Source of the DNA: Batillaria attramentaria
Lineage: Eukaryota > Mollusca > Gastropoda > Batillariidae
Assembly (NCBI GenBank): GCA_018292915.2
Contig: JACVVK020000476.1
Location: 1 to 64,000, forward strand
Length of the DNA stretch: 64,000 nt
Direction: 5' to 3'
The first letter of the stretch is position 1. Every line of letters starts with the position of its first letter. Of this stretch, positions 49,601-58,998 are shown piece after piece. The notes beneath the pieces were generated by a model. The model was given only the letters and a program-made list of their open reading frames with translations, was not told where the DNA came from and searched no databases. Position numbers and translations under genes: made by a program.

Positions 49601-50933
49601 GAATGAAAGGTGCAGTCGACCCTCTCCTCCGAGACCAGCAGGCTGGCTTCCGTCAGAACAGATCATGCGTTGACCAGATTGCCACTTTACGCATCATAGT
49701 CGAGCAGTCATTGGAGTGGAACTCGCCACTCTACATCAATTTCGTCGACTACGAAAAAGAGTTCGACAGCGTGGACAGGGAAACCCTCTGGAAGCTGCTG
49801 CGACACTACGGGGTCCCAACCAAGCTGGTCAACCTGATCAAGAATTCCTACGACGGGATGACCTGTAGAATCATCCACGGAGGGCAGCTCACCGACAGCT
49901 TCCACGTGAAAACCGGCGTCAGACAAGGCTGCCTGCTGTCCCCATTCCTGTTTCTCCTGGCTATCGACTGGATTATGAAGACTTCGACAGCTCAGAGAAG
50001 AAATGGAATCCAATGGACTCTGTGGACACAGCTGGAGGACCTGGACTTCGCTGACGACCTGGCTCTTCTGTCCCACAATCAACAACAGATGCAAGACAAG
50101 ACCACAGAGCTGGCAACTACATCATCGCAAGTTGGCCTCAAGATCCATGGAGGAAAGACAAAAATTCTCAAGATCAATACAGCCAGCAGTGACTCAATCA
50201 CATTGGATGGGAATCCACTTGAAGAAGTAGAGGCCTTCACGTACCTGGGCAGCATCATCGACAGACAGGGCGGCACAGACGCTGACGTCAGAGCAAGAAT
50301 CGGCAAGGCAAGAGCAGCATTCTTACAGCTCAGAAACATCTGGAACTCCAAAACAATATCAGCGCACACGAAGATCAGGCTTTTCAACTCCAACGTCAGG
50401 TCAGTTCTACTGTATGGCGCAGAGACATGGAGGACAACAAAGACCACCATCAGGAAAGTGCAGACCTTCATCAACAGCTGCCTTAGAAGAATCCTCCAGA
50501 TCCGCTGGCCAGACACCATCAGCAACATAGACCTGTGGCAGAGAACACACCAACTGCCAGCTGAAGATGAGATCCGCAGAAGAAGATGGGGGTGGCTTGG
50601 TCACACACTTAGGAAGCCAACGTCCAACACCACCAGACAGGCCCTAACATGGAACCCCCAAGGTAAGCAAAAGAGAGGACGGCCGAGGAACACCTGGCGA
50701 CGTGACCTCGAGGCAGACACCAAGAAGATGGGATACACCTGGAGACAATTGGAGACAATGGCCCAGGACAGAGGACTCTGGCGGACTGTTGTAGGCGGCC
50801 TATACCCCAGTAGGGGTGACGGGCCTAAGTAAGTAAGTAAGTATGTTACCTAATCTTTCATCCTTGGAAAATAAAGTTCATTTCATTTCATTTTTCTCTC
50901 TCCCTCTCCCGCCCCCACCCCTCCCCGCCCTCT

Positions 50934-50971
<38 letters not shown>

Positions 50972-51847
50972 TTCTGCTTGAGTTGGCAGCTCTGATAGCC
51001 ATCGGACAACTGCTACAGTCCATCTTTCCACGCCCATACCATCCTAGTATACTTACCGAATACAACGGTTATTCTCTCTCTGTCTCTGTGTTTCTGTCCA
51101 TCTCTGTGTACCCATCTAATACAACGGGTTTTTTTCTCTCTGTTTCTGTCTATTTCGCTTATCATCCTTCGAATGCAACCGTTATTCTTTCACTGTATCC
51201 GTCTTCATCCTAAGGTCAGTCAGTGCAGTCACATCAGACATGCTTTACATGCATCGCATAATGATTTGACGTCGCCAGAATTAAGATTGTATCCCTTCTG
51301 TGGAGCGATCACTGTACTAAGTTAAAATCATTTCCTTCTGTCGAGCAGGTCATTTTTGAGGCGAAAAAGGTATCTGGAGAACCTTGCAAATTCTATCATT
51401 ATCAGGAAGTTGACATCGACGACATCACGTTCAAAGACTGGGGATTAATCACGCAAGTTTCAGCACCTACGACGAAAGCGCTAACAGCTACGACAGAATC
51501 GACAGACTCATCGTCCTCATCAAGCGAAGCTACGGAAATCATCGGTAATTCTCTCTCTCTCTCTCTCTCTCCTCTCCTCTCTCTCTCTCAAAAACTTTAA
51601 TTCCAAAAGACATCACTGACTGCCGGATTTCCGCGTCGGACTAAATCTGGTTTCCAGCTTATCTGCTGTTGTTTTATGTCAAGTGGCGTTCATATATATA
51701 TATATATTTTTGTAACCATTACTTTATGGGCTGATGTCTGAAGAGAAATAAATGTCTCTCTCCCTCTCTCTGGCATGACCTTTTTTTTTTTGGTGCTAAT
51801 TTCATTTTTGTTTTGTTGTTGTTGTTGTTGCGTGCGTGTGTGTGTGC

Positions 51848-51902
<55 letters not shown>

Positions 51903-52398
51903 AGGGGTGGGGGGCGCGCGTAGCAACTCGTGTTTTGTGAGATCGCCGCTGTATTTTAGAGCCATTTCTTATTCTTATGATAAAAGAGAGCTGTGTATGC
52001 GTCTTGTGCAAAACCAGTTACTTCTTATTTTGTATGCAACAGCAGCAGCAACCTTCCGTCTGCCGGCTGAGTCGCCAACCGACGAGACAAATATGCAAAC
52101 TGAGTGGCCTTTCATTGGCATCATCGTCGGTGTGTGTGCTGGGCTCGTTGTCATCGTCATCGTCGTCTTACTTCTCGTTGTAGTTCGTCGAAGGAGGAAA
52201 CGCAGTGGCTCATCTGATGCGGATCCTTTGAATCGCCCGCATATGTACGTGTGAAATGCACGCCGTTAAATGATTCTCCAAAAAAAGTCTTAGTCAAATC
52301 TGATGATCACGTGTTATGCTAAGACAACAATGCGCAGAGAGATACTGTCGAATCCGTTCTCTCCAGAGATGGCCATGCGACAAGAGGGGGGGGGGGGG

Positions 52399-52453
<55 letters not shown>

Positions 52454-52658
52454 AATGACAATCCTTTATTTTCCAACGGTAGAAGATTTTGGCCAAAAGG
52501 CCAGTTTGCAACCTTGCCGTTGCTAGACTACAGTACGAGAGTAAAAGTAAGCTAAGGATTATACACATTACAGACATTAAAACTGAAATGCAGGAAGGCG
52601 GCGAATAAGCATAATAGCTAAAATAGATGACAAAGATAACTACGAAACAGAAATGATT

Positions 52659-52719
<61 letters not shown>

Positions 52720-54704
52720 AGCGTGTGTAAGTGGTATAGGACAAATCTTACAAATTACAATTGCGGAAAATCAGTTTCGCCAAAGCTAGGAGCATATGCA
52801 TTAGACAGGTCTTATACTATCTGTTGCTAACAATTATATCTTGTTTTCAGTGGTTTCAACGTGGCACATAATGTAGTCTACGACGACACAGCGACTGGTA
52901 CGTAGTTTAATTGCACAAGCATGTTTGCAAAACATTCACAGTTTGAAAGCAGGAGTTGGGATGCTCGAAATGATGCAACGCATACATGTATAAGAGAGCC
53001 AATGCTTGGGTCGGGAGTTCGCAACTGCAAGCCACCTATCCAGTCTATAGTTTACAGGGGCGCCGGAAGATGTTGGGGGGAGGGGGGGGGGGGGCAGAAT
53101 CTCAGAGGGGGGAACCGCCAGAGCCACTGAAAGGAAGGACGTTGTCCGGAGAAAGTGAAAAGTGGGGGGGGGGGGGGGGGGCGGCGGCGTTCAGATGCTG
53201 CACAGACAAAAACCTCTCCGAACCAGTGAGCCAGTGAAAGGAAGGACGTTGCCCGGAGAAAGTGAAAAGCGGGGAGGGGGGGGGGGGTACAGACGACTTT
53301 CTGTCGTCATTTTGATATTTCATGCAACGGCTAAACTGAGTTCTCTGTTGGGTGGCATGAGGGAGAGAGCAGGAAGAGGGGTAGGGGGAGGGGGGCAAGA
53401 CCATGGCTTTGCCCCCCCTCTTGCCATAGTCACCTGATTTTCCAGGGGGAGGGGGGGGGTGGCAAAATGATACTCTTGCCACCCCCTACTTGGGTACAGG
53501 GGGGGGGGGGCAGCTGCCCCCCCCCCCCCCGGTTCCGGCGCCCCTGGTTTAGCCCGAAGAATCAAGCGGTTTCTGGCGCACAGCGCGGTACACAGACATC
53601 ACGCAGTCTCCTAAGGTTTGAGGAGACTGTTCGGGCTAAAGCATTACCTCAATTCCTACAAAGTAAGTTTGCTGTTGTGCACCAGTAGCCTCATATAAAA
53701 AATCATGATTAAGTTAGTCTGCATGGAATTGAATTTGGCGTAGTGAGAGTGTCAGTTGCACTTCGATTATACTCATGCAGTAAAAATCGTCAAGGAGCCG
53801 TTAATCTTGCCTGATTACAGGATCAAAAATAGAAAAAGAGTCAAAAACGTGGAATACTCGTGCGCGATACGATGTGTTATTTCGAGCCTACAGGAGCAGC
53901 CACAAGCGCTTAAACAAAAGCCGTCTTCACTGGAGTAGGGTAATCGTGTATAGCCGAATGGTAGAGCATTGGACTCTCAATGCTCGGGTCGTGAGTTCGA
54001 ATCCCGGCTGGGGCCAAATATTTGTGCTGGCCTTTTTGCCTCGTTGCACCGTCTTTGATATCACCCTTACATAGTGGAAAGGACGTTAAACTCCAAAACA
54101 CCCACCCACCCGCGTTAGTACAGTGAGACACATGTAGCCAAAAACAGCGACGCATCTTTGACTACAAAATTGTTGTTGAACAGGGCACCAAGGTATTTCC
54201 CCCATCGCCAGGATGGAGCCACTGGGAAGCACATCATCGGAATACCAGGAGATCCCGTATGGCGACACGACGTCTCACGACCTCCTCGTCTCCGATCCTG
54301 TCTACCAGAACACGGGGAGCCAACCTAGCGCTGCACACTATCGCGATCATGATATCGTGGTGGGGGCGGGTCGGCTTCAGTCTACGGCCACTCCAGGTTC
54401 TCAGCGCCCCAAAACCGCCCTCAAACCGAAAACAACGCTGTCCATGCTTCCCGCGTACGGAGCTCCACAGGCAAAGACAGGAGCCGGCATCTACGAGCAC
54501 CTGACGCCCAGGGACGAGACCAATCAGTACACGAGTTTGACTGACGTCACCAAACCGGAAACAGCGAAGCGCATGTCCGAGGCTACCGCGCACGGCGCTA
54601 CACAGGGAAAGGCCGGCGCAAGCATCTACGAGCATGTCAAGCCCAGCATGGAGTCGAATCATGTCTACACAAGTCTGGCTCGCGTCAAGAAAGGGAAACG
54701 GTAA
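29074..54704 (+). CDS. Gene C: MAM-domain receptor with ITAM tail (complete)
   Basis: Eight exons: 29074-29162, 43213-43259, 43791-43892, 44566-44834, 51349-51544, 52043-52244, 52851-52897, 54184-54704. They sum to 1473 nt, an unbroken 490-residue protein. Order: signal peptide, Cys linker, MAM domain ([15 protein letters not shown] ... [10 protein letters not shown] ... VIFEAKK ... VDIDDITF), Ser/Thr stalk, transmembrane helix ending VVVRRRRKR, tail. The tail has a canonical ITAM (YEHL-x8-YTSL, 54492-54539), a near-canonical one (YEHV-x9-YTSL, 54627-54677) and an ITIM-type SEYQEI. The inferred role is an activating surface receptor. Intron 1 is 14 kb and packed with transposons, so exon 1 is assigned by phase, leader and order only; it could belong to a lost neighbour. 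The other exons are well supported. Confidence 0.76.
29585..29612. repeat. 28-bp perfect palindrome heading a repeat
   Basis: Centred on CTCTATAGAG, arms AAGTTGTTTCTCTA, followed by TTATGAGACGGGG. Related motifs occur at 35584 (GAGAAACAACTTTGTAGGAC), 59994-60027 and 63634. Confidence 0.8.
30470..30800. repeat. Imperfect repeat with a cluster of TGACGTCA sites
   Basis: TGACGTCA occurs at 30476, 30659, 30686 and 30740, and TGACGTCT at 30767. TGACGTCA is the full CREB/ATF site. The copies sit in a repeated segment (GAGGCTGACGTCAAATGTTT) with CT tracts. Confidence 0.7.
30845..34277. mobile_element. Foldback element with ~713-bp inverted arms
   Basis: 30845-31557 and 33564-34277 are inverted copies, about 95% or more identical by eye. 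The 2-kb interior holds a second inverted pair (32906-33052 and 33385-33531). No transposase ORF. Four copies of AAGGTCAAGGTCA lie in the inner part (32999, 33154 inverted, 33268, 33426 inverted). Confidence 0.82.
34299..35219 (+). pseudogene. L2/CR1-like LINE, 5'-truncated, RT C-terminus
   Basis: The 163-residue open frame to 34790 reads [30 protein letters not shown] and [11 protein letters not shown], as in the copy at 45226. The 3' end is AATAAAGTTTCATC followed by ATC repeats. It abuts the right arm of the foldback element. Confidence 0.75.
35236..35410 (+). mobile_element. tRNA-derived SINE copy
   Basis: GGGGAGCCAGGGTGGCCGAATG head, B box GTTCGAATCC, body and GGACGTTAAACTCC tail ending CACCCACCC. 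Sits at the end of the L2-like 3' repeat. Confidence 0.88.
36585..37316. mobile_element. MITE with GGGCCCGTATGTAAAAGTCG inverted termini
   Basis: GGGCCCGTATGTAAAAGTCG followed by AGGTTA at the left and its complement at the right end (37290-37313). The element interrupts a repeat family also present inverted at 27460-27610, and is itself interrupted by the MITE at 36842-37285. No clear target-site duplication. Confidence 0.6.
36842..37285. mobile_element. MITE, CAGGGGCGCCGGAA termini, 5-bp TSD (copy 1)
   Basis: Starts CAGGGGCGCCGGAA and ends TTTCGGCGCCCCTG, flanked by ATTAA at 36837-36841 and 37286-37290. Interior has long G/C runs. Termini and a 5-bp TSD would fit a hAT5-type non-autonomous element. 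Confidence 0.75.
37550..38015. repeat. Short minisatellite AAGTAATCGGACAT / AAGTAATAGGACGT
   Basis: A ~14-bp unit repeats over 450 bp, interrupted at about 37670-37850 by an unrelated repeat containing GGTCTTATAAAGCGCTAACA and a CA tract. Confidence 0.8.
38750..42041 (-). mobile_element. RTE-like LINE, apparently full length
   Basis: 3.29 kb between 12-bp duplications GCGTAATGTCGG. 3' end (left) is GGGCCTAAGTAAGTAAG, the short tandem repeat tail usual for RTE elements; 5' end begins near CCAACCCTTGTCGTGGGGT. One intact ORF. Confidence 0.85.
38755..41763 (-). CDS. RTE-like endonuclease/reverse transcriptase, intact
   Basis: 1002 residues without a break. The N-terminal AP-type endonuclease has SETRW (58-62), GDFN (169-172), ENQIDHI and SSDHHLL (262-269). 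The central reverse transcriptase has [28 protein letters not shown] (641-653), [13 protein letters not shown] and FADD (732-735). The C-terminal region has GWIGHTLR and [11 protein letters not shown]. It makes and inserts cDNA copies by target-primed reverse transcription. All visible catalytic motifs are present, so the element may still be mobile. It belongs to the transposon, not to gene C, and lies antisense in gene C intron 1. Confidence 0.9.
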   Translation of the reverse strand: MTHCSESRKEAARPTPLLTPRTTTRVATWNIRTMYEVGRTIQVAREMKNYKIGVLGLSETRWLQTGQLRFSSGEQLLYSGHTEDGAPHTEGVALMLAPEAQRALIGWEPVNSRIITAKFITKKKDIKLNIIQCYAPTNDAEEEKKDDFYQQLQTVIDRGGAKDMTILMGDFNAKIGSDNTGYEDTMGTHGLGQMNENGERFADFCALNQLVIGGSIFPHKRIHKATWRSPDHVTENQIDHICISRKFRRSWRDVRAMRGADVSSDHHLLATTLRLRLKRHTIANSTRTRYNVGLLRNTDTQAAFRISLSNRFQPLQDLIEDSEMDIETQWEHSKKLWHDTCEEVLGKRKTQHKEWISADTIQKLEVRKEKKTALNTSRTRRAKAKAQEEYTAADREVKRSTRKDKRDYIDNLASQAEEAARQGNLKDLYQVTKKLAGKFQQTDKPVKDKNGHPLTTTEEQLKRWAEHFRELLNRPIPETPPDIPPAETELPINCDKPSKAEIRKAIMTLRNGKAAGPDEIPAEAIKADTETAINMLHSLFSKIWEKEEVPAQWKEGIVIKLPKKGDLRDCSNYRGIMLLSVPGKVLNRILLERMREAVDPMLRDQQAGFRRNRSCADQIASLRIIVEQSLEWNSPLYISFIDYEKAFDSVDREALWKLLRHYGVPGKIISLIQCTYQDMSCRIAHAGQLSESFEVKTGVRQGCLLSPFLFLLVIDWIMKTTTAGRKNGIQWTLWTQLDDLDFADDLALLSHSHSQMQDKTTCLEATSAGTGLKINRKKTELMKINTTANTPVTVGGEPIREVESFVYLGSVVDGQGGTDRDVTARIGKARAAMVMLKNVWASKVVSIRTKLRIFNSNVKSVLLYGCETWRTTKTMQQKIQTFLNTCLRRIFNIRWPEKIRNEELWERAGQEPVAKQILRRKWGWIGHTLRKPASSTTRQALTWNPQGKRKRGRPRNSWRRDTEAELCKQGTNWTGVARLAQNRVRWRRVVDGLCSTWSQGPK
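43213..43259 (+). CDS. Gene C exon 2 (Cys linker)
   Basis: Phase 2 to 1, acceptor TGTTCGCAG, donor G|GTAAGG. Encodes [15 protein letters not shown]; 12 nt longer than in genes A, B and D, and strongly basic. Flanked by a ~130-bp duplication (42890-43015 and 43625-43755). Confidence 0.65.
43459..43627 (+). mobile_element. tRNA-derived SINE copy with 12-bp TSD
   Basis: TAAAGCTCCCCG at 43448-43459 and 43628-43639 flank a full copy with A box GCCGAATGGTAGAGCGCTGG and tail GGACGTTAAATCCCC. Lies in gene C intron 2. Confidence 0.88.
43791..43892 (+). CDS. Gene C exon 3 (MAM N-terminal part)
   Basis: Acceptor TTTCTTTTAAAG, donor G|GTAAGT. Encodes [20 protein letters not shown] and TRWIAKN, matching the MAM start. 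Confidence 0.78.
44566..44834 (+). CDS. Gene C exon 4 (MAM central part)
   Basis: Acceptor TTTTTTGATGCAG, donor CGA|GTGAGT, phase 1 to 0. Encodes [30 protein letters not shown] and several N-x-T sites (NMT, NYT, NTT). Confidence 0.8.
44864..45036 (-). mobile_element. tRNA-derived SINE copy, just after gene C exon 4
   Basis: Full minus-strand copy beginning 30 bp after the exon 4 donor, flanked by TACAGGGACAGTG and TACAGGACAGTG (one-base difference), the probable target-site duplication. Confidence 0.85.
45226..46415 (+). pseudogene. L2/CR1-like LINE, 5'-truncated, RT C-terminus, in gene C intron 4
   Basis: An open 240-residue frame: [77 protein letters not shown]. These are C-terminal reverse transcriptase signatures of the jockey/CR1/L2 group. 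3' end AATAAAGTTTCGTT followed by CGTT repeats. Catalytic RT motifs are missing, so the copy is dead. Confidence 0.78.
46844..50842 (+). mobile_element. RTE-like LINE 2, inserted in an L2-like 3' tail
   Basis: Target duplication ATGTTACCTAAT at 46832-46843 and 50843-50854. Joining the flanks restores an L2-like tail (AGCAAGGACAAGAT ... CCTTGGAAAATAAAGTT) like that at 46320-46390. 3' end GGGCCTAAGTAAGTAAGTAA. Confidence 0.85.
47822..50832 (+). pseudogene. RTE-like endonuclease/reverse transcriptase with one frameshift
   Basis: Homologous along its length to the intact copy at 38755-41763. The first frame (47822 to about 48258) has the start of the endonuclease ([32 protein letters not shown]). 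A one-base loss near 48258-48262 moves to the second frame, open to 50832, with [42 protein letters not shown] and [11 protein letters not shown]. One conserved Ala in the YEKAFDS motif is Glu here (YEKEFDS). Confidence 0.85.
51349..51544 (+). CDS. Gene C exon 5 (MAM C-terminus plus stalk)
   Basis: Acceptor TCTGTCGAGCAG, donor G|GTAATT, phase 0 to 1. Begins [13 protein letters not shown], continues to VDIDDITF, then a short Thr/Ser-rich stalk ([11 protein letters not shown]). A CT tract follows the donor. Confidence 0.77.
52043..52244 (+). CDS. Gene C exon 6 (transmembrane)
   Basis: Three consecutive CAG acceptors (exon start 52043, 52046 or 52049) keep frame. Encodes [27 protein letters not shown] and [11 protein letters not shown]. 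Donor AT|GTACGT, phase 2. Confidence 0.76.
52851..52897 (+). CDS. Gene C exon 7 (juxtamembrane)
   Basis: Acceptor TTGTTTTCAG, donor G|GTACGT, phase 2 to 1. Encodes [16 protein letters not shown], with tyrosine motif VVYDD. Confidence 0.7.
53055..53546. mobile_element. MITE, CAGGGGCGCCGGAA termini, 5-bp TSD (copy 2), in gene C intron 7
   Basis: Same termini as 36842-37285, inverted in its interior order, flanked by GTTTA at 53050-53054 and 53547-53551. The internal GGAAGGACGTTG(T/C)CCGGAGA segment is itself tandemly repeated. Confidence 0.8.
53949..54112 (+). mobile_element. tRNA-derived SINE copy, 70 bp before gene C exon 8
   Basis: A box GCCGAATGGTAGAGCATTGG, B box GTTCGAATCC, tail GGACGTTAAACTCC then CACCCACCC. 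Confidence 0.85.
54184..54704 (+). CDS. Gene C exon 8 (cytoplasmic tail with ITAM)
   Basis: Acceptor TTGTTGAACAG, stop TAA 54702-54704. Begins [10 protein letters not shown], then [14 protein letters not shown], aligned with gene A exon 8. ITAM 1 is [20 protein letters not shown] 2 is [17 protein letters not shown], with Val at +3 and a nine-residue spacer. Two diverged repeats ([22 protein letters not shown]) mirror the unit expansion in gene A. Ends LARVKKGKR. Confidence 0.78.
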
Positions 54705-54732
54705 TGACTGCGAAGTGGTTACAAGTTAAGCA

Positions 54733-54951
54733 AATAAAAGCGACATAAAAGGGACAGAAACCACTTTCACAATGGACGGCACGGGTCAACGTTTCGGCTT
54801 TCGCCTTCCTCAGGACACAAACAAATTGGTTTGTTTGGTGTTGAACAAATTGGTTTGCTTGTGTCCTGAGGAAGGCGAAAGCCGAAACGTTGACCCGTGC
54901 CGACCTTTGTGAAAGTTAAGTGGTTCTGTCCCTTTTTATGTCGCTTTTATT
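54733..54951. repeat. Foldback hairpin in the gene C 3' end
   Basis: Arms of about 100 nt pair closely (AATAAAAGCGACATAAAAGG ... and its complement). The first six bases are AATAAA, 29 bases after the stop codon, so the repeat may supply the poly(A) signal. A half copy occurs at 5688-5745. Confidence 0.82.
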
Positions 54952-55539
54952 GGCTCGCGTCAGCAAACTGAAGGCACCGAAGTGACCGCTAACACGTTAC
55001 TGAACCCGGTGGATCCAATAGTTGAGTTTCAACAGATGATCAATATTCAAACATTCAGAATCACACCCATGGAGAAAACGAGAAGAGGAAAGAAACACTC
55101 GGTACTAAACTTGAAGACACACGGAACGTCCGAAAAGACAGAGACTTTGCCTTTTACGAAGCTGTCTGTGACTTAAAGTGGCGGCCCGTGAACTAACTTT
55201 TGGTAGTTTGTGGACATTGAGACGGTGTATCTCACCTTGCGAAATCTACAATTCAAGACAGGAAACTGTTTTTTGTTTTTTTTTTTAATCCGTGTAGCTA
55301 GGACCGCTAAGGCAAAGTGTTATAATCGGACAAAGCCGCACGCCTTTGCCACCCCTCGCCATGGACACATGTCTCTGGCGTTAAATATCTTGACACACGT
55401 GACTGGTATTGTCGCACAGCCGGATTACAAGCACTTGTTGAACGTGTTATTTCCTCGGCGTTCTTTATACTAAATGCTATGAACAACAAGCACCTAGGAC
55501 ACAGGCCACTGGCTTTACCTCGTGACACACGTGACTGAT

Positions 55540-55623
<84 letters not shown>

Positions 55624-55924
55624 CGTGTTCTTTCATATTAGTTACATTAAAATGGAATTTCATGTTCAATTCTGGAGATGGGATTGAAGCAGAGCAGCCT
55701 TCGCATTTCAAAGACCTGGGTTTCAGCCAGGGAGTATTATTTCCTGTACATAGGTTTGAACGGAACCTATCCAATTGGCTAGGTGGAAAGTAGCACTCTC
55801 CCTATTGACTCGTGATATTCTATGCAAACGCTAAAGTTTTGTACAGACTAAGAAAGAGAACTCGTTCTTATGAAACATGTTTGTCCACCTCTGGTTCCTG
55901 CTCCTCCCTCCTACCCCCCCCCCC

Positions 55925-55964
<40 letters not shown>

Positions 55965-55989
55965 TGACCATATATATGACCCCATATAT

Positions 55990-56021
<32 letters not shown>

Positions 56022-56587
56022 ATAAAATAAAAGTTAAGCCTTGAGGAAAAAATATCTTTCCTGTGTGTCACCGACTCGCGATGGTAAACTAGCTTACAGC
56101 AGCATTATAATAGTTCATCAGTTTTATTATTGTTCAAGAGTAGTTTGTTTGTTGGCACATGCAGATGGACGGGTGTGTACAACCGCTGAACTCAGCATTT
56201 TGATAATGACACATTATTTCGCATTATTATGTCGCTGTTTTCATACTCACATCATTACCTCACACTATTATGTCGTTGTTTTCATACTCACATCATTACC
56301 TCACACTATTATGTCGTTGTTTTCATACTCACATTATTTACTCGCATTATTACGTCGTTGTTTTCAATTTATTTGTTTTCATTTATTGTAGAGACAGGGT
56401 TTCAAGATATGTACAGATATGACTGTTCCCTAAAAGAGTGTTTAAAATTGTTCTTCATATGTCCATATTTACGTGTCATAATTCAGTCTTAGTCTTAATT
56501 TTCAGCCATTGTACTCATTGCTTTAGTGGTGACTGTATGGCTCGCCGGGGCCTGAACCCCTCCCCAGCAACTCTCCCATACTCTCTC

Positions 56588-56672
<85 letters not shown>

Positions 56673-57091
56673 CTGCTTACTAATGTGCTTCACTTTGTTA
56701 GGATAACACACATGCTTGTGTACATACAGGACATACAATGTCTGGTCGACACAGGAAATTCATCTTCAACTTTATCCTGTTCGTATAGGACTGCGTGGCC
56801 GCGCTATCTAAATAAATCAAAAGCGGAGATGACGTGTTCCGCTCACGCAAATATTGCCGACACGTTTCTGTCGTTTCATCTGATAACATTTAAGCTTAAT
56901 TTACACACAGACACAGGCACACACACACACACTTGTAGTGTATTAAGTATTCCATAATTATGCACAAAGGCAGAGGCTCGTGTGTATGTTTTCTGTCCCT
57001 AATGATCTAGCGTGTTTTAAAGTGCTAGAACGGTATAGAACTAAAGGATCGTATCATTCGTGACGGTCTGTGCCTTGAACGTGAGCGCGCC

Positions 57092-57144
<53 letters not shown>

Positions 57145-57146
57145 AC

Positions 57147-57181
<35 letters not shown>

Positions 57182-57249
57182 ACACACACGCGCGCGCGCA
57201 CAGAGTGGGCGGGACACTTGAACATACGCCTCGTTTTACTTCCTCGACG

Positions 57250-57347
57250 TAAAATGACCTTTACGTTTGATGATTTAGGTCAACCGTCATACTCATTGAC
57301 TGCTGCGTCCGTGTTGTACCGCTTTTCCATCAAGTTTGAATAAGAAG
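57250..57347 (+). other. Possible 5' untranslated exon of gene D
   Basis: Ends TAAGAAG|GTAAGG at 57347, a good donor. The start codon exon has a strong acceptor CTTTTCCAG at 58081, so an intron in the 5' leader is plausible. A GC-box-like GTGGGCGGGA lies at 57206. The left edge is a guess. Confidence 0.3.
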
Positions 57348-57418
57348 GTAAGGATTTGTCTTTGTTTAGAGCATAATTATAATCATCAATTGACCGAAGA
57401 AAATGTGTTCAAAAAGAG

Positions 57419-57594
57419 GGGAGCCGGGATAGCCGAATGGTAGAGCGTTGGACTCTCAATGCTCGGGTCGTGAGTTTGAATGCCAGCTGGGGCCAAATAT
57501 TTGTGCTGGCCTTTTTCTCGTTGCCTCGTCTTTGATATCACCCTTACGGGCCGGAAATGGGCGATAAACTCCCAAACACCCATCCCCACCCACC
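57419..57594 (+). mobile_element. tRNA-derived SINE copy upstream of gene D
   Basis: Head GGGGAGCCGGGATAGCCGAATG, slightly mutated B box (GTTTGAATGCC), body GGGGCCAAATATTTGTGCTGG, tail ending CCACCCACCC. Confidence 0.86.
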
Positions 57595-57909
57595 CGTGTT
57601 TAAGAAAAGTCGCTTAGAACAATCCACTTCAGTCATGTTTGATATTCTGTTGTATGTACATTAATCACACTACGACCTGCCAGTCAGCCGAGTATAGACA
57701 CAGTAAATAGCACGTTAAGCGGACTGAAACTGGACTTTCGAAGGTTCCTCAATGCATGGTTCATTAAACAAAGAAGTACATTACATTTAATATTTGACTT
57801 TCGTGCGCGCATGCGTACTGTGAAAGCGTCTAATTGAGCACACATCTAGACGTAACAGGGCGTGTGAAGAGGAAGGAGAGGAGCAACAACAAACACACGT
57901 AAAAAGGTG

Positions 57910-58037
<128 letters not shown>

Positions 58038-58132
58038 GCGCGAGCGTGTTAATACGCTTATAAAGACTCGTTCTTTTCCAGAGCCTCCAACTTCAAGCAA
58101 GACAGTGACTGCCTGCCCATCACCTTACGACA

Positions 58133-58212
58133 ATGCAATATTTCCTACCAGCGACCCAGTGTGTGGTTCTGACCATCTTTTTCCTGTGCACGAGTGTAAT
58201 AAGTGATAACAA
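58133..58212 (+). CDS. Gene D exon 1 (signal peptide)
   Basis: Exon begins after CTTTTCCAG at 58082; ATG at 58133. Encodes a leader with FFLCTSVIS then DNK across the junction; donor AA|GTAAGG, phase 2. Confidence 0.72.
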
Positions 58213-58958
58213 GTAAGGCCCCCAGACATCTCTCTAAGTCTCATTTCCGTGCCTCCTGCGGTTTTTTTTTTCTGCGCGAATTAAATGATCAACTGCCCAA
58301 GTACGGCGATATCTAAATGACCAGTGATATGAGAATGTACTACGAATATATAATATAAATTACAGTGTTGATTTCTTGTACGAAAGTGTTGGTGTGCATG
58401 TTTGAAGGAGAAATGGGGGTGGGGAGGATGTCAGGGTGTGAATTTGATAAACATAATGTCTCGAAGTATAAGTGAAAGTCTACGTTCAGCAATGCGTGAT
58501 TGCATGCAAGTGAACACAACCACAACGCTTACATGATACTGTGACATGTGTATCTAATGCAACCCGTGATGTTTTCATTTATCACAGGTGTGTCTTCACA
58601 TTTGGTGACTCATACGAAAATGGTAAGAATAATTTTTTGCTTGTGAACAAAAGGTCAAGAGTGGGTCCAAATAAAACACGTCTAGTAAAATCCTGGCAGT
58701 CCGTCACTCCGAGTCGAATTCATGAGCGGTACTGTAGCTGACGCTTAGTTTACGCTTTTCTTCGTCCTTCTAGACAAAATCTGCTGCCCATCACAGGTGA
58801 TTAATTTCCACGGCGACCAGTTTCCCCATGGAAGTTAAAGAAAACTGTTTCACGAGAAGGGGAGTTTGCTGTGCTTTAGTGTTTAGGGCGCTATTAGTCC
58901 CTTAATTAAGAACATTAGTCACAACTCTTTGCGCCCTGTCATTTGAAAGTAAATATAT

Positions 58959-58998
<40 letters not shown>

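Noticed and set aside
48267..50604. Minus-strand ORFs opposite the second RTE LINE
   Set aside because: Shadows of the frameshifted LINE coding region.
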